Assembly (NCBI GenBank): GCA_951828385.1
Contig: OX639973.1
Span: forward strand, 6,302,845-6,366,844
From: an uncultured Poribacteria bacterium
GTDB taxonomy: Bacteria; Poribacteria; WGA-4E; WGA-3G
Direction: 5' to 3'
Length of the DNA stretch: 64,000 nt
Every line of letters starts with the position of its first letter. The first letter of the stretch is position 1. Shown piece by piece: positions 37,360 to 46,745 of this stretch. A program made the translations under genes and the position numbers. Below the pieces are notes generated by a model that saw only the letters and a list, made by a program, of their open reading frames with translations, was not told the origin of the DNA and did not search any database.

Positions 37360-40300
37360 TTAATCGTCAGCCGGGACTGCTTCTCCTAACAGGTCCTCAT
37401 CTGAAACGGTTTGGAACCGTGCCTCCGGATTTCTCAGAACGAGACCGCGTAAGTCTGTTGTAATCGCGTAAAGCGCTGGCATCACAAACAGCGTCATTGT
37501 GGTTGCCAGCGCAAGCCCGAAGATGATTGTATACGCCATCGGCATCCAGATAGGCGATTTACCACCGAGACCGATCGCCATCGGAATGAGTCCGAAAATT
37601 GTCGTCAACGAGGTGAGAATAATCGGACGGAGTCGGATGCTACCACCTTTCAGGATAGCGTACCACTTGTTGTAGCCGCGCTCCCGGTATTTGTTGATGA
37701 AGTCGATGAGCACAATCGAATCATTCACCACAATTCCTGAGAGGGCGACGATGCCAAACATTGCGACGATGCTGAGCGTTGCATTGGAAAGGAGGAGTCC
37801 GACCATGGCACCGATCATACCAAATGGAACAGCAAACATAATGACAACCGGCTGTATAAACGATTTGAATTGTGCACCTAATACGACATAGATGAGCAAT
37901 AACCCGACAATAAACAATTTCCACAACTCCGAAAAAGATTCTATAATCTCATCGAAAACGCCTCGAAAATCGAGTTGGTATCCCGGGTATAGGGATTCAA
38001 CATCAGCAAATGTACGCTTTAACGCCTGAGTCGCTTCAAAAGGCGTTGTTTTCTGTCTATCGACGGAGGCATAAACTGTAATTGCGCGTTCTCCATCGAA
38101 TCGACGGATATCAGAATATCCTTTCTCTTCTGTGATGTCAGCAACATCCTTGAGTGGGACAATAGCACCCATGGGAGTTGCGATTAACAGATTGTTGAGT
38201 TCTGCGAGATTTTTTAGGGTATCTTCCTCGTATTTGACCACAACATCAATTGCCTCATCCGCTTCACGGTAGGTAGTGGCTTTAGCACCTTCAATAGCAG
38301 TCCTGACGGTTTGGGCAATTTGAAATGTTGTTAATCCGTATTGATGTGCTTTCTCCGGTTTCAGATAGATACGGAGTTCAGATTTGCCGATACGAAAGTC
38401 GTCTTGAATATCGTAAACACCGTCCATCTGATGGAGTCTTTCTTTAAGCACATCAGCAAGTGCTATAAGTTGATTGAACTGCGGTCCCTTTACTTTAACG
38501 TCCACGTCTTGTCCTTGCGGGGGACCCCCTTCTGGTACAACAAAATTCAATTCCTCAATCCCACTAATTGTTGCCGTTTCCTGCCGCAGGGCAGCGATGA
38601 TTGCATCCACACCTCGAGTGCGTTCCTGCTTGGGTGTCAGTTCAACAATTAACTCACCGAAATTGGAGCCATAGGTAACACTTTGGGCCATCCCCGCATT
38701 GTATGTATGAATGCCGATGTTACTGACAAGCGCGGCAACTTCGGTTGATGGCAACGTCTTCGCAGCGGCTTCAATCTGCTTGACGACTTCTGATGTCTCC
38801 TGTATCCCATAGGAGGGTGGCATTTCAGCTTGAACGAAGAATTGAGGGAACTCTTCACCGGGGAAGAGTTCCTTGTCAAGAATAAAAAATGCGCCGACGC
38901 ACGCAAAAAGGCCAATCCAGAGGACACTCCCGACAAAGGCGTACCGATGGCGGATGGTTGTTTTCAGGATTCTAACATATCGGCTTCGGATAATGTCAAA
39001 AAACATGCCGAACCACACAAAGAAGCCGGTGGTGCGAACGCCTAAGGTAAAAGCCTCCTGAGATCGGGTGCGTAAGCTCTCAAGTCTGCTACGTCCTTCC
39101 CGATGTTTAGCTTTCCCCCACTCAGAGACGTGGGCAGGTAAAATTACGAAAACTTCAAACAGAGAAGCGATCAACACCAGAATCGCCATGATGGGCACAA
39201 CCCGCATGAACTGACCGGCAGTTCCAGACATGAACATCAGCGGACCAAACGCACAGATCGTTGTCAAACTCGCGGCGAGGACGGGCCATCCGACCTCTTG
39301 CGCACCGCGAATAGCGGCAACTTTCGGAGATTCACCCGCCTCAATGTGCCGATAGATGTTCTCTATGACGACAATCGCATCGTCAACAACAATGCCGACG
39401 ACCAAAATAAGTCCAAACAGGGAGACACCACTTAGCGAATAGCCCGCGATAGACATAAACCAGAAAGTCGCCATGAACGCAACCGGTATACCAAGCGCAG
39501 CAAACAGGGCATTACGCCACCCAATAAAAACAAGTAGCATCAGCACAACAAGCACCAGCCCAAATATAGCGTTCGTTTCCAAGATACCTAACCGTTCTTT
39601 TAAAATGACGGAGTAGTCGTTGACGGCTGTTAATTCAGCACCTTCAGGGAGGTCGCTTTTCCGTTTTTCAACCAATTCCCGAAGCTGAGCAACTAACGCA
39701 ATTGTGTTCCCTTCAGACTTTTTTTGCACACTCAGACTAATGGAGGGTTTGCCATTGGTTCGTGATAAGGTGCGTGCCTCTTCGTAGGTATCGGAAACAG
39801 TCGCAACGTCGCTAAGGCGAAGTGGGGTGCCTGTCGGTTGAACGGCGATAATGGTCGCGCCGATAGTGTCTGGGTTCGCGAATTCGCCCATGGTCCGGAC
39901 CATGAACTCTGTATTGCCGAGTTCCATGGTACCAGCCGGGAGATTCAAATTACTTGCACCGAGTGCCGTGATAACTGTTGCAATCGGAAGTTGATAGGCT
40001 TTCAACCGATCAGGGTTCACTTCAACCCAAATTTCTCTTTCTCGAAGTCCCGCTATGCGGACAGCCGCAATATTTTTGATGTCTAAGATTTCATCCTTTA
40101 AATCTTCGGCGATATCCCGCATCTGGGATTCCGAAATATCTCCGCCCACAACAACGGTCAACATCGGAAAACCGGACGAAACATCGAGTTCTAAAACTTG
40201 TGGATCCTCTAAAATTTCTTCCGGGAGTTCATTCACCTGTTCTATGGCAGTCCGTAAGTTTTCAAGCTCTTTATCGAATTCTCGATCGCTCATCTCTTCA

Positions 40301-40587
40301 AAATCGACAGTGATGACAGATCTACCTTCTGAAGAGTTGGAAAGCATCAAATTGATTTTATTAACATTCTCTTCAATAGCATCTTCAATAGGAGCAGTGA
40401 CAAGTTTTTCAACCTCTTCTGGGGAGGCACCCGGATATAGTGTTGTGACAGTTGCGGTCTGTAATGCGATTTCTGGTGTGAGTTCTCGCGGTAGGTTTAT
40501 CCATGCGTACCCCCCGAAAAGGATAATAATGATCATCAGCATGTTCGCTAAGACGGGGTTGTTTACGGACATTTTCGGAATGGACAT
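37360..40587 (-). CDS. RND efflux permease, AcrB/HAE1-like (copy 1 of a tandem pair)
   Basis: This 1075-residue protein has the same layout and catalytic Asp pair (VVGIVVDDAIVVIEN) as its neighbour. The copies differ most in the periplasmic loops, for instance GGPPQGQDVDVKVKGPQ here against GGAPQVADVRVKVKGPR in the other, consistent with a change of substrate or partner. Membrane segments are almost unchanged. This copy is first in transcription order; a 115-base gap with a palindrome separates it from the second. The 40588-40772 gap upstream holds no recognised promoter. Confidence 0.93.
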   Translation of the reverse strand: MSIPKMSVNNPVLANMLMIIIILFGGYAWINLPRELTPEIALQTATVTTLYPGASPEEVEKLVTAPIEDAIEENVNKINLMLSNSSEGRSVITVDFEEMSDREFDKELENLRTAIEQVNELPEEILEDPQVLELDVSSGFPMLTVVVGGDISESQMRDIAEDLKDEILDIKNIAAVRIAGLREREIWVEVNPDRLKAYQLPIATVITALGASNLNLPAGTMELGNTEFMVRTMGEFANPDTIGATIIAVQPTGTPLRLSDVATVSDTYEEARTLSRTNGKPSISLSVQKKSEGNTIALVAQLRELVEKRKSDLPEGAELTAVNDYSVILKERLGILETNAIFGLVLVVLMLLVFIGWRNALFAALGIPVAFMATFWFMSIAGYSLSGVSLFGLILVVGIVVDDAIVVIENIYRHIEAGESPKVAAIRGAQEVGWPVLAASLTTICAFGPLMFMSGTAGQFMRVVPIMAILVLIASLFEVFVILPAHVSEWGKAKHREGRSRLESLRTRSQEAFTLGVRTTGFFVWFGMFFDIIRSRYVRILKTTIRHRYAFVGSVLWIGLFACVGAFFILDKELFPGEEFPQFFVQAEMPPSYGIQETSEVVKQIEAAAKTLPSTEVAALVSNIGIHTYNAGMAQSVTYGSNFGELIVELTPKQERTRGVDAIIAALRQETATISGIEELNFVVPEGGPPQGQDVDVKVKGPQFNQLIALADVLKERLHQMDGVYDIQDDFRIGKSELRIYLKPEKAHQYGLTTFQIAQTVRTAIEGAKATTYREADEAIDVVVKYEEDTLKNLAELNNLLIATPMGAIVPLKDVADITEEKGYSDIRRFDGERAITVYASVDRQKTTPFEATQALKRTFADVESLYPGYQLDFRGVFDEIIESFSELWKLFIVGLLLIYVVLGAQFKSFIQPVVIMFAVPFGMIGAMVGLLLSNATLSIVAMFGIVALSGIVVNDSIVLIDFINKYRERGYNKWYAILKGGSIRLRPIILTSLTTIFGLIPMAIGLGGKSPIWMPMAYTIIFGLALATTMTLFVMPALYAITTDLRGLVLRNPEARFQTVSDEDLLGEAVPADD

Positions 40588-40772
40588 GGCAGTAGCGTCT
40601 CTCCTTGTGCTTACGTTCTTTAGGCTGTTGTTTTTTATGAAATATGAAAACGAGTTGTAGGGGCAGTACTGGCACCACCCCGTTTTGAATATACGAATGA
40701 ATCAGGTGAGATTCTGTCTCTTTTGATGATTTGGATCGGAATATCAAGCAGACAGAAGACATCTCACTGAGG

Positions 40773-41510
40773 TTATCGCTCTGTTTTGAGGCGGCCCCAT
40801 GCCGTTGTCAATTTACCTTCTGGTGCGACAGCAAGGGGTTTAATGCCTTCGCCTTCAATAGAGAGTGAATCGACAAAGAAAGTAACTGTTTTGCCACCCC
40901 AGTTGTTCATAAAACCGATACCGACCCGTTCTACATCGAATTTATGGTTCCACGTTTTGTCACCAGAGAGTTTCCACTCATCTTTTTCGTTCTCTCGGTA
41001 GTAGCCGGAGAAGACATCGTCTTCTTTGACGATCTTAAGGTGGACTGGCACATCAAAGTTGGTGTCAAAGTGTCCCTTGTCTTGCCAATTGGCGTTGACC
41101 ATACTCCCAATCAAGGTTTTTTGGGGATCCCCGGCTGAGCCGCCAAATAGCAAGCAGGCGTAGTTCAGGTCGTCATCACTATAGAGAAAGATACCGACCC
41201 AGAAACTTCCCGGTTGATCAGGTTCGGTGGAAAAGACCCCGCTCACGGTTATATTCTTAGCGGCACTTTTGGGAACTTCGCGTTCAACCATGGGCTTGTC
41301 AGGCGTAGTATGCCCCCACCCGCCATTCGGATTGGTCATCTGAAGGAAGCCATCTTTGACTTCAAATTCCGTAACTTCGTCGCGATAATCGCGAAATTCC
41401 CACTCATCGAGGAGTTCATTGCCATCAAACGGGTCTGTCCATACACCCGCGGACACCATCTGGGCGAGGCAGAGTATCAGGATTCCGCATACGAGAATCG
41501 TAATTCGCAT
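40773..41510 (-). CDS. Secreted concanavalin A-like lectin/glucanase-fold protein
   Basis: This 245-residue protein has a clear signal peptide (MRITILVCGILILCLAQMVSA). The body WTDPFDGNELLDEWEF...FEVKDGFLQMTNP...NITVSGVF and VGIGFMNNWGGKTVTFFVDSLSIEG resembles the beta-sandwich of DUF1080/DUF1349-type lectin-like domains. Its end, LAVAPEGKLTTAWGRLKTER, matches the end of the neighbouring LamG protein (LAVAPTNKLATTWATLKADR). This suggests a shared anchoring or sorting tail. It probably binds polysaccharide outside the inner membrane; no catalytic residues were identified. Confidence 0.75.
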   Translation of the reverse strand: MRITILVCGILILCLAQMVSAGVWTDPFDGNELLDEWEFRDYRDEVTEFEVKDGFLQMTNPNGGWGHTTPDKPMVEREVPKSAAKNITVSGVFSTEPDQPGSFWVGIFLYSDDDLNYACLLFGGSAGDPQKTLIGSMVNANWQDKGHFDTNFDVPVHLKIVKEDDVFSGYYRENEKDEWKLSGDKTWNHKFDVERVGIGFMNNWGGKTVTFFVDSLSIEGEGIKPLAVAPEGKLTTAWGRLKTER

Positions 41511-42110
41511 TATTTCCTCCTTTTGGTTTTAGTCATTATACCATGTCACGTGATGTTATAGTTAACAAGAAACAGAGAGGACTTAACAGAAATATTGAGA
41601 TTACAAGACAACGCATTCCCTTGATTATAGGTTAGCGGTCTGCTTTCAGGGTTGCCCAAGTTGTTGCGAGTTTGTTCGTCGGTGCAACAGCCAACCCGCC
41701 GAGTGCTTTAGCTAACCCGTTGTCCGCGATGGCTTTTATGTCATCTTCGCTGAGAACGGTGTTGAAAATAGCGGCTTCATCAATAATACCGACAAAGTAT
41801 GAACCACCGCCCCATCTACCGATCTCGACAGCGTTTGCTGTTACAGCAATATCTCCAGGACGTGTGCTCGCGCCTGCACGTTCACCATTCACGTACACAA
41901 CGAGATGCTCGTTTTTGGCATTGCTGTCGTAGGTTGCTGCGAAGTGAATCCACGTATCTTCATCCGGGACACTTGCGGAGGCTCTCGGTTCCCAGCTACC
42001 TCCAGGCTTGACAAATGATGACATCTTATTACCTTCACGGGTTGTGCTAAATAACTAATTGTAATATATTTTTTCACATAATTAAGGCGTTGTGCTCATT
42101 GTTTTTGTTC

Positions 42111-42160
42111 CATCCTTATGTTATCCTATAAGTCACTAAACAAAAGGAGACATAAGGATG
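42111..42160 (+). promoter_or_regulatory. Inverted repeat covering the IS982 transposase start codon
   Basis: CATCCTTATG (42111-42120) and CATAAGGATG (42151-42160) are perfect 10-bp arms. The right arm contains the ATG and the loop contains the AAAGGAG ribosome site, so the start would be paired in long transcripts. Confidence 0.6.
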
Positions 42161-43126
42161 GACTTACAGTTTACTTTACAACGTTATGCTTTGCAACTGA
42201 AAAATCAACCGCGCACCCTCCGTCGGGTTGCGCGGGTCTTCCAGAAGATCATGAAAACACTTTATGATACCCACTTCCCGAATGCCGAAGCACGCCGTCC
42301 GGGACGCAACCCCGACTCCCAAGATGCCGATATCCTCACAGTCGCATGGTTGCTTGAATACATCGGTGAAGACAGCGAGAACAAAGGGTATCAACGGATC
42401 AAGGCAGAACTGAAAACCGTCTTTCCGAACTTACCGGAGCGTTCGCGTTTCAATCGCCGACGGAGAAATCTTTGTGCCGCGAGTGAAGTGATCCGTCGTG
42501 CTTTGACGACCTACTTACCGAAGACAGAAGTCTTTATCGTGGATTCTTTTCCAGTCCCTGTCTGCGATTTCAAGCGTGCGAATACTTCAAAGTCTGATTT
42601 CAAGTGGGCAGATGGCACCGGAACTTATGCGACTTATGGACACTGTGCAACGAAAGGTCTTGGAACGTTTTTCGGTTTTCGCTGCAGCCTGATAACGACA
42701 GGTATCGGTGTTCCTGTTGACTTCTGTATGACCGCTGCGAATACAGATGACCGAGAGGTTCTTCGGCATCTTGCGGAGCAGGGCGAGTATCCGATTCTTC
42801 TTGGCGATAAAGGTTATATCTCTGAAGACCTTCAGACAGAACTCATGGAGACCGAAGGGAGCGTCTTATTACCGACGCTCAAACGCAATCAGAAGCGACA
42901 ATATCCCGATGAGTTTCGTAAACTTCAAGTGCGGATACGTCGCCGCATTGAGACGACCATCGGTCAGTTGACAGACCAGTTTCATGTGTCTCGTGTGCGT
43001 GCGTTGAAGCATTGGGGGTTGCTGACGCGTATGAGCAATAAGTTCGGCAGTTGTCTGCTAGGTGCTTTCGTGAATCAATGTCTCGGACGCCCCTTGATGA
43101 AACTCAAAGACCTCGTTCTCGCATAA
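42158..43126 (+). CDS. IS982-family transposase
   Basis: This 322-residue DDE transposase contains FIVDSFPVPVCDFKR (first Asp), GDKGYISEDL (second Asp) and RRRIETTIGQLTDQF (Glu), the IS982 arrangement. It fills the element and reads through intact. It is encoded opposite to the LamG gene it splits. Confidence 0.9.
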   Translation: MDLQFTLQRYALQLKNQPRTLRRVARVFQKIMKTLYDTHFPNAEARRPGRNPDSQDADILTVAWLLEYIGEDSENKGYQRIKAELKTVFPNLPERSRFNRRRRNLCAASEVIRRALTTYLPKTEVFIVDSFPVPVCDFKRANTSKSDFKWADGTGTYATYGHCATKGLGTFFGFRCSLITTGIGVPVDFCMTAANTDDREVLRHLAEQGEYPILLGDKGYISEDLQTELMETEGSVLLPTLKRNQKRQYPDEFRKLQVRIRRRIETTIGQLTDQFHVSRVRALKHWGLLTRMSNKFGSCLLGAFVNQCLGRPLMKLKDLVLA

Positions 43127-43721
43127 GGATATATCTATGCTTACAACATTAATTAGCACAAGTCGTTACCTTCCTGTGGTGGGTCTATACGTAACAGATA
43201 CTCGTCGCTTTTTGCAATGAGTTGCCGCCAATCGCCAATATCCGTAGCAAAAAACCATGCCATCATGGTAAGTTCCTCGCCAGCCTGTAATTCCGGCGTT
43301 GAATCAATTGAGACCCATTGACCACCATCAAACTCAAGTGCCTTTCCGAATTTACCGTCTTTCCATTTCGCACCGTTGATTTTGCCGTCATGGTCGTTTC
43401 CAGAGGCATCTTTCGTGTCGTTGCCGGCACCTTCGTCGAACAGCCAAACGCCGACAGCCGTTTCTGGATCAATTTTCGCGATGCTGACTTGTGGCAGCAT
43501 CCAAGCGATTGAATAGGCGAGTGCCAACATCAATATCAGTTTTCGCATCTTTATCTCCTTTACTTTGGAGGTTCTGGCAATTAAATCTTCGCGAATTGTG
43601 TAAAGTGTCACTATTATAGCACGTTAAATGCTGCACGCGCAAAGAGAAAATTTGGGGTTCATTCATTACATTTCGGGTTGGACATCCGATTGCCTTTAAT
43701 GAACAAATGAACAGTTTTGGC

Positions 43722-43750
43722 TTGCAAGTTTCGCCGAAATGTGGTAATCT
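43722..43750 (+). promoter_or_regulatory. Candidate promoter of the glcD-like gene
   Basis: TTGCAA (43722-43727), 17 bases, TAATCT (43745-43750). The -35 lies inside a GGCTTGCAAG word found again at 46712 upstream of the PorX-like gene, so the block may be a shared upstream element. Confidence 0.45.
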
Positions 43751-43798
43751 AATATGAAGTCGTCAATTAAAAAATTATGCCTCCAGAGGAAATAGACT

Positions 43799-45232
43799 AT
43801 GCACCAGAAAGAACAACTTATTGCTGAACTCTCTGAACGCCTCGGTCCTAAAAATGTTTTAACAGATGCAACTGCGCTGTCTGTATATGAATGTGATGCC
43901 GCGCCTTCTTTTAAGGCAATGCCGGATGTAGTCGTCTTCGCGGATACAGCGAAACAGGTGTCGGATATTGTAAAGTTGGCGAACACGTACGACACGCCGT
44001 TTATTGCACGCGGCGGTGGGACAGGTTTAAGCGGTGGTATGCTCTCTGTTCAAGGCGGGATTATCATTGCTCTCAATCGGATGGATTGTATTTTAGAGAT
44101 AGATCTTAAAAACGAACGGGCAGTCGTTGAACCGGGGGTCGTGAACCTCTTGCTAACACAAGCTGTGCAAAGCCAGGGCTATCACTACGCCCCCGATCCG
44201 TCAAGCCAGAAGGCGTGCACAATAGGTGGGAATATCGCCGAAAATTCCGGCGGACCGCATACCTTGAAATACGGGGTCACGTCTGACCATGTGCTCGGAT
44301 TAGAAGTTGTTTTACCCGATGGTGAAATTATTGAATTGGGCGGAACCGTTGAGGAAACACCCGGCTACGACCTACGTGGCGTGATGATCGGTTCTGAAGG
44401 CACATTCGGCATCGTGACGAAAGCCGTCGTTCGTCTCACCCGCAATCCGCAAGCCTACCAGACCGCACTCGCTGTTTTTGAAACGATGGACGATGCTTCA
44501 AACGCTGTTTCAACGATTATCGGTGAAGGTATTATCCCGGCTGCACTCGAAATGATGGATAGCCTCGTTATCCGTGCTTTGGAGGAGGCTTTCCAATTCG
44601 GTTTTCCGCTTGACGCTGAAGCCATCTTGATTGTGGAACTTGATGGCATTAAAGCCGGTATGCAGAACCAAACCGATCAGATTCTGAAAATCTTTAAGCA
44701 ACACAATGCGCGGAAGGTCGATTACGCCAAGGATGAGGCAGAAAGACAGCAGCTTTGGAAAGCGCGGAAAAGTGCGTTCGGTTCATTCGGACGACTCGCA
44801 CCGAACTATATCACCCAAGATGGAGTCGTGCCACGGACGACGCTGCCGAAAGTGCTACGACGGATCTCTGAAATCTCCGAGAAGTATCAGATTCCGATCG
44901 CGAATGTCTTCCACGCAGGCGATGGCAATATCCATCCCATTGTCCTCTTTAACGAACGCGACGCAGACCAGTGTGAGCGGGTGGAGCATGTTAACATGGA
45001 GATTCTCTCTGTATGTGCCGAGGTCGGTGGCACAATCACAGGCGAGCACGGCATCGGCGTTGAAAAGATGGATTATATGCCCCTCATTTTCAGTCCTGCC
45101 GATTTACAGGTGATGGCAACGGTCAAAGAAATTTTTAATCCGACAGGTCTCTGCAATCCTGGAAAAATTTTCCCGACTGCCGAATCTTACGCGAAACTGG
45201 GTTTGCAACCCGATGCAGTGGGGAGTTTCTGA
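43799..45232 (+). CDS. glcD: GlcD-like FAD-linked oxidase (glycolate/lactate oxidase subunit)
   Basis: This 477-residue vanillyl-alcohol-oxidase-fold flavoprotein has FAD-binding blocks FIARGGGTGLSGGMLSVQGG, PDPSSQKACTIGGNIAENSGG and GSEGTFGIVTKAVVRL. The substrate-side motif VFHAGDGNIHPI and the C-terminal GEHGIGVEK follow. It oxidises a 2-hydroxy acid such as glycolate or D-lactate. The next gene is a second FAD-binding subunit six bases downstream. The iron-sulfur subunit GlcF expected third is not present, so electron delivery depends on a distant gene or a different partner. Confidence 0.9.
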   Translation: MHQKEQLIAELSERLGPKNVLTDATALSVYECDAAPSFKAMPDVVVFADTAKQVSDIVKLANTYDTPFIARGGGTGLSGGMLSVQGGIIIALNRMDCILEIDLKNERAVVEPGVVNLLLTQAVQSQGYHYAPDPSSQKACTIGGNIAENSGGPHTLKYGVTSDHVLGLEVVLPDGEIIELGGTVEETPGYDLRGVMIGSEGTFGIVTKAVVRLTRNPQAYQTALAVFETMDDASNAVSTIIGEGIIPAALEMMDSLVIRALEEAFQFGFPLDAEAILIVELDGIKAGMQNQTDQILKIFKQHNARKVDYAKDEAERQQLWKARKSAFGSFGRLAPNYITQDGVVPRTTLPKVLRRISEISEKYQIPIANVFHAGDGNIHPIVLFNERDADQCERVEHVNMEILSVCAEVGGTITGEHGIGVEKMDYMPLIFSPADLQVMATVKEIFNPTGLCNPGKIFPTAESYAKLGLQPDAVGSF

Positions 45233-45238
45233 ATCGCG

Positions 45239-46585
45239 ATGGAGAAACCGAGATATATGGAACATTCACGTGCACTGCACGATGAGCTTAAGCACATTGT
45301 TGGAGAATCCGGGATCCGGCCAGAGGCGCAGAGTGCCGCTTACACTTTTGATGGACATATTCCGAAGGCAGTCGTTTTGCCGGCATCTGTTCAGGAGATG
45401 CAAGAGGTACTCCAATTTGCCTCAAAAAAAGACTTATCGGTTATGCCTGCGGGTGCAGGCACAAAGCTCGGCATCGGGAACCTGCCACAAAAAGTAGATA
45501 TCGTGCTGGCGACAACCCGCCTGAACAGTGTGGTAGAATATGAACCCGCGGATCTAACCGTCACTGTGGAAGCCGGTATCCCTTTAGCTGCCTTGCAAGC
45601 TGTGTTGGCACAACATCGACAGTATCTTGCGTTGGATCCGCCCTATACGGATCGATGCACCCTCGGTGGGATTGTCGCAACAAATGCAAGTGGTTCGCTC
45701 CGTCTTCAACACGGAGCGGCCCGAAACCAAGTCTTGGGCTTACGAGTCGTTCACGCGAACGGTACTGTCGTCAAGAGCGGTGGTAAAGTGGTGAAAAATG
45801 TTGCAGGTTATGATCTTAACAAACTCTATATCGGTGCTTTTGGAACGCTCGGCATCATCACCGAAGTGACGCTCAAGTTGGCACCCATACCAGCACATGA
45901 GGCGATACTTGTAGCAGACTTTCAGAACGTTCAGGGTGCAATTGACACCGGCTTAAGCATTATCGGTTCGCAGATACTTCCGATGTTTGTAAATCTATCC
46001 ATAAATTCTGATTTTGTTGGTACAGCAACGGATACGGAAAGACCGGCGCTGATGGTCGGGTTCGGTGGCGATCCCGAAACCGTGGCGTGGCAATTGACGG
46101 AGTGTCGAGGAATTATGGAACAAAACGGGGCATTGGGTGTCACAATTACTGAAGGCGAATCGCGAGCGCGCCTGCAGGAAGCTATTCGAGAATTCCCCGC
46201 GACGGATACGGATACCGAGCGCGTAATTGCTAAGTTAAACCTGAAACGCACCGGTATCGCCGAATGTGCTGCACACATTATGGACGCAACTTGGGCGCCT
46301 GATGTCCAAGTAATGGCACTCCTTGGAAGCGGCATATTGTATCTTTCTATGCCTGTTACGTCGGATACTGATTTCGACGGGCTTGCGAATACGCTAACGC
46401 AGCTGCGTCAATCGGCAATGGAGGCGCAGGGAAACCTTATCGTAGAAGCTGCACCACCTGAACTTAAACAGCATATTGACGTTTGGGGGCCCGTCGGAGA
46501 CACGCTCGGTTTAATGAAACAGGTTAAAGATAGGTTTGATGCGCGGAGTTTATTGAACCCGGGGAGGTTTGTCTCTGGTATTTAG
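45239..46585 (+). CDS. glcE: GlcE-like FAD-binding oxidase subunit
   Basis: This 448-residue protein has the N-terminal FAD-binding PCMH domain (VMPAGAGTKLGIGNLPQKVDIVL, PPYTDRCTLGGIVATNASGS, GAFGTLGIITEVTLKL) and a C-terminal glycolate oxidase-like end (DRFDARSLLNPGRF). It lacks the long substrate domain of GlcD, the normal difference between GlcE and GlcD, but is longer than typical GlcE (about 350). It is co-directional and almost contiguous with glcD. An alternative start seven codons in (ATG, MEHSRALHDE) is possible. Confidence 0.82.
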   Translation: MEKPRYMEHSRALHDELKHIVGESGIRPEAQSAAYTFDGHIPKAVVLPASVQEMQEVLQFASKKDLSVMPAGAGTKLGIGNLPQKVDIVLATTRLNSVVEYEPADLTVTVEAGIPLAALQAVLAQHRQYLALDPPYTDRCTLGGIVATNASGSLRLQHGAARNQVLGLRVVHANGTVVKSGGKVVKNVAGYDLNKLYIGAFGTLGIITEVTLKLAPIPAHEAILVADFQNVQGAIDTGLSIIGSQILPMFVNLSINSDFVGTATDTERPALMVGFGGDPETVAWQLTECRGIMEQNGALGVTITEGESRARLQEAIREFPATDTDTERVIAKLNLKRTGIAECAAHIMDATWAPDVQVMALLGSGILYLSMPVTSDTDFDGLANTLTQLRQSAMEAQGNLIVEAAPPELKQHIDVWGPVGDTLGLMKQVKDRFDARSLLNPGRFVSGI

Positions 46586-46745
46586 TTTTGCTCTGTTTTT
46601 TGTTGAAGATTCACGATGCTCACCCCGAAAATATCGGGCAAGCGACGGATTGCCCATTTGATTGAGATATAGGCACACATTGCAAGCCTATGTTGTGCTT
46701 TGCTAAGCGAATTTTGGCTTGCAAGCCGCGCCAAAAGGGGATAAC

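Larger units (their letters stand above)
42037..43166. mobile_element. IS982-family insertion sequence
   Basis: The left end ACGGGTTGTGCTAAATAA and the inverted right end ACGACTTGTGCTAATTAA match at 15 of 18 positions. The 7-bp target copy TACCTTC flanks both ends (42030-42036 and 43167-43173). The element is 1130 bases with one intact transposase gene. The identical target copies and clean gene repair suggest a recent insertion. Confidence 0.92.
41632..43548 (-). pseudogene. LamG-domain secreted protein gene split by an IS982 insertion
   Basis: The N-terminal part (43548 down to the element) has a ribosome site AAAGGAG, a signal peptide (MRKLILMLALAYSIAWMLP) and the LamG start VGVWLFDEGAGNDTKDASGNDHDG. 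The C-terminal part below 42030 continues KMSSFVKPGGSW and TWIHFAATYDSNAKNEHLVVYVNG, and ends KLATTWATLKADR. Removing the 1130-base element and one TACCTTC copy rejoins ...IDPPQEGNKMSSFVKPG in one frame of 780 bases (259 residues). The interruption is therefore a clean insertion. The split gene is very unlikely to be functional. Confidence 0.92.

Noticed and set aside
34114-40660. Repeated plus-strand frames across both RND genes
   Set aside because: They are shadows of the duplicated membrane segments and recur only because the genes are paralogous.
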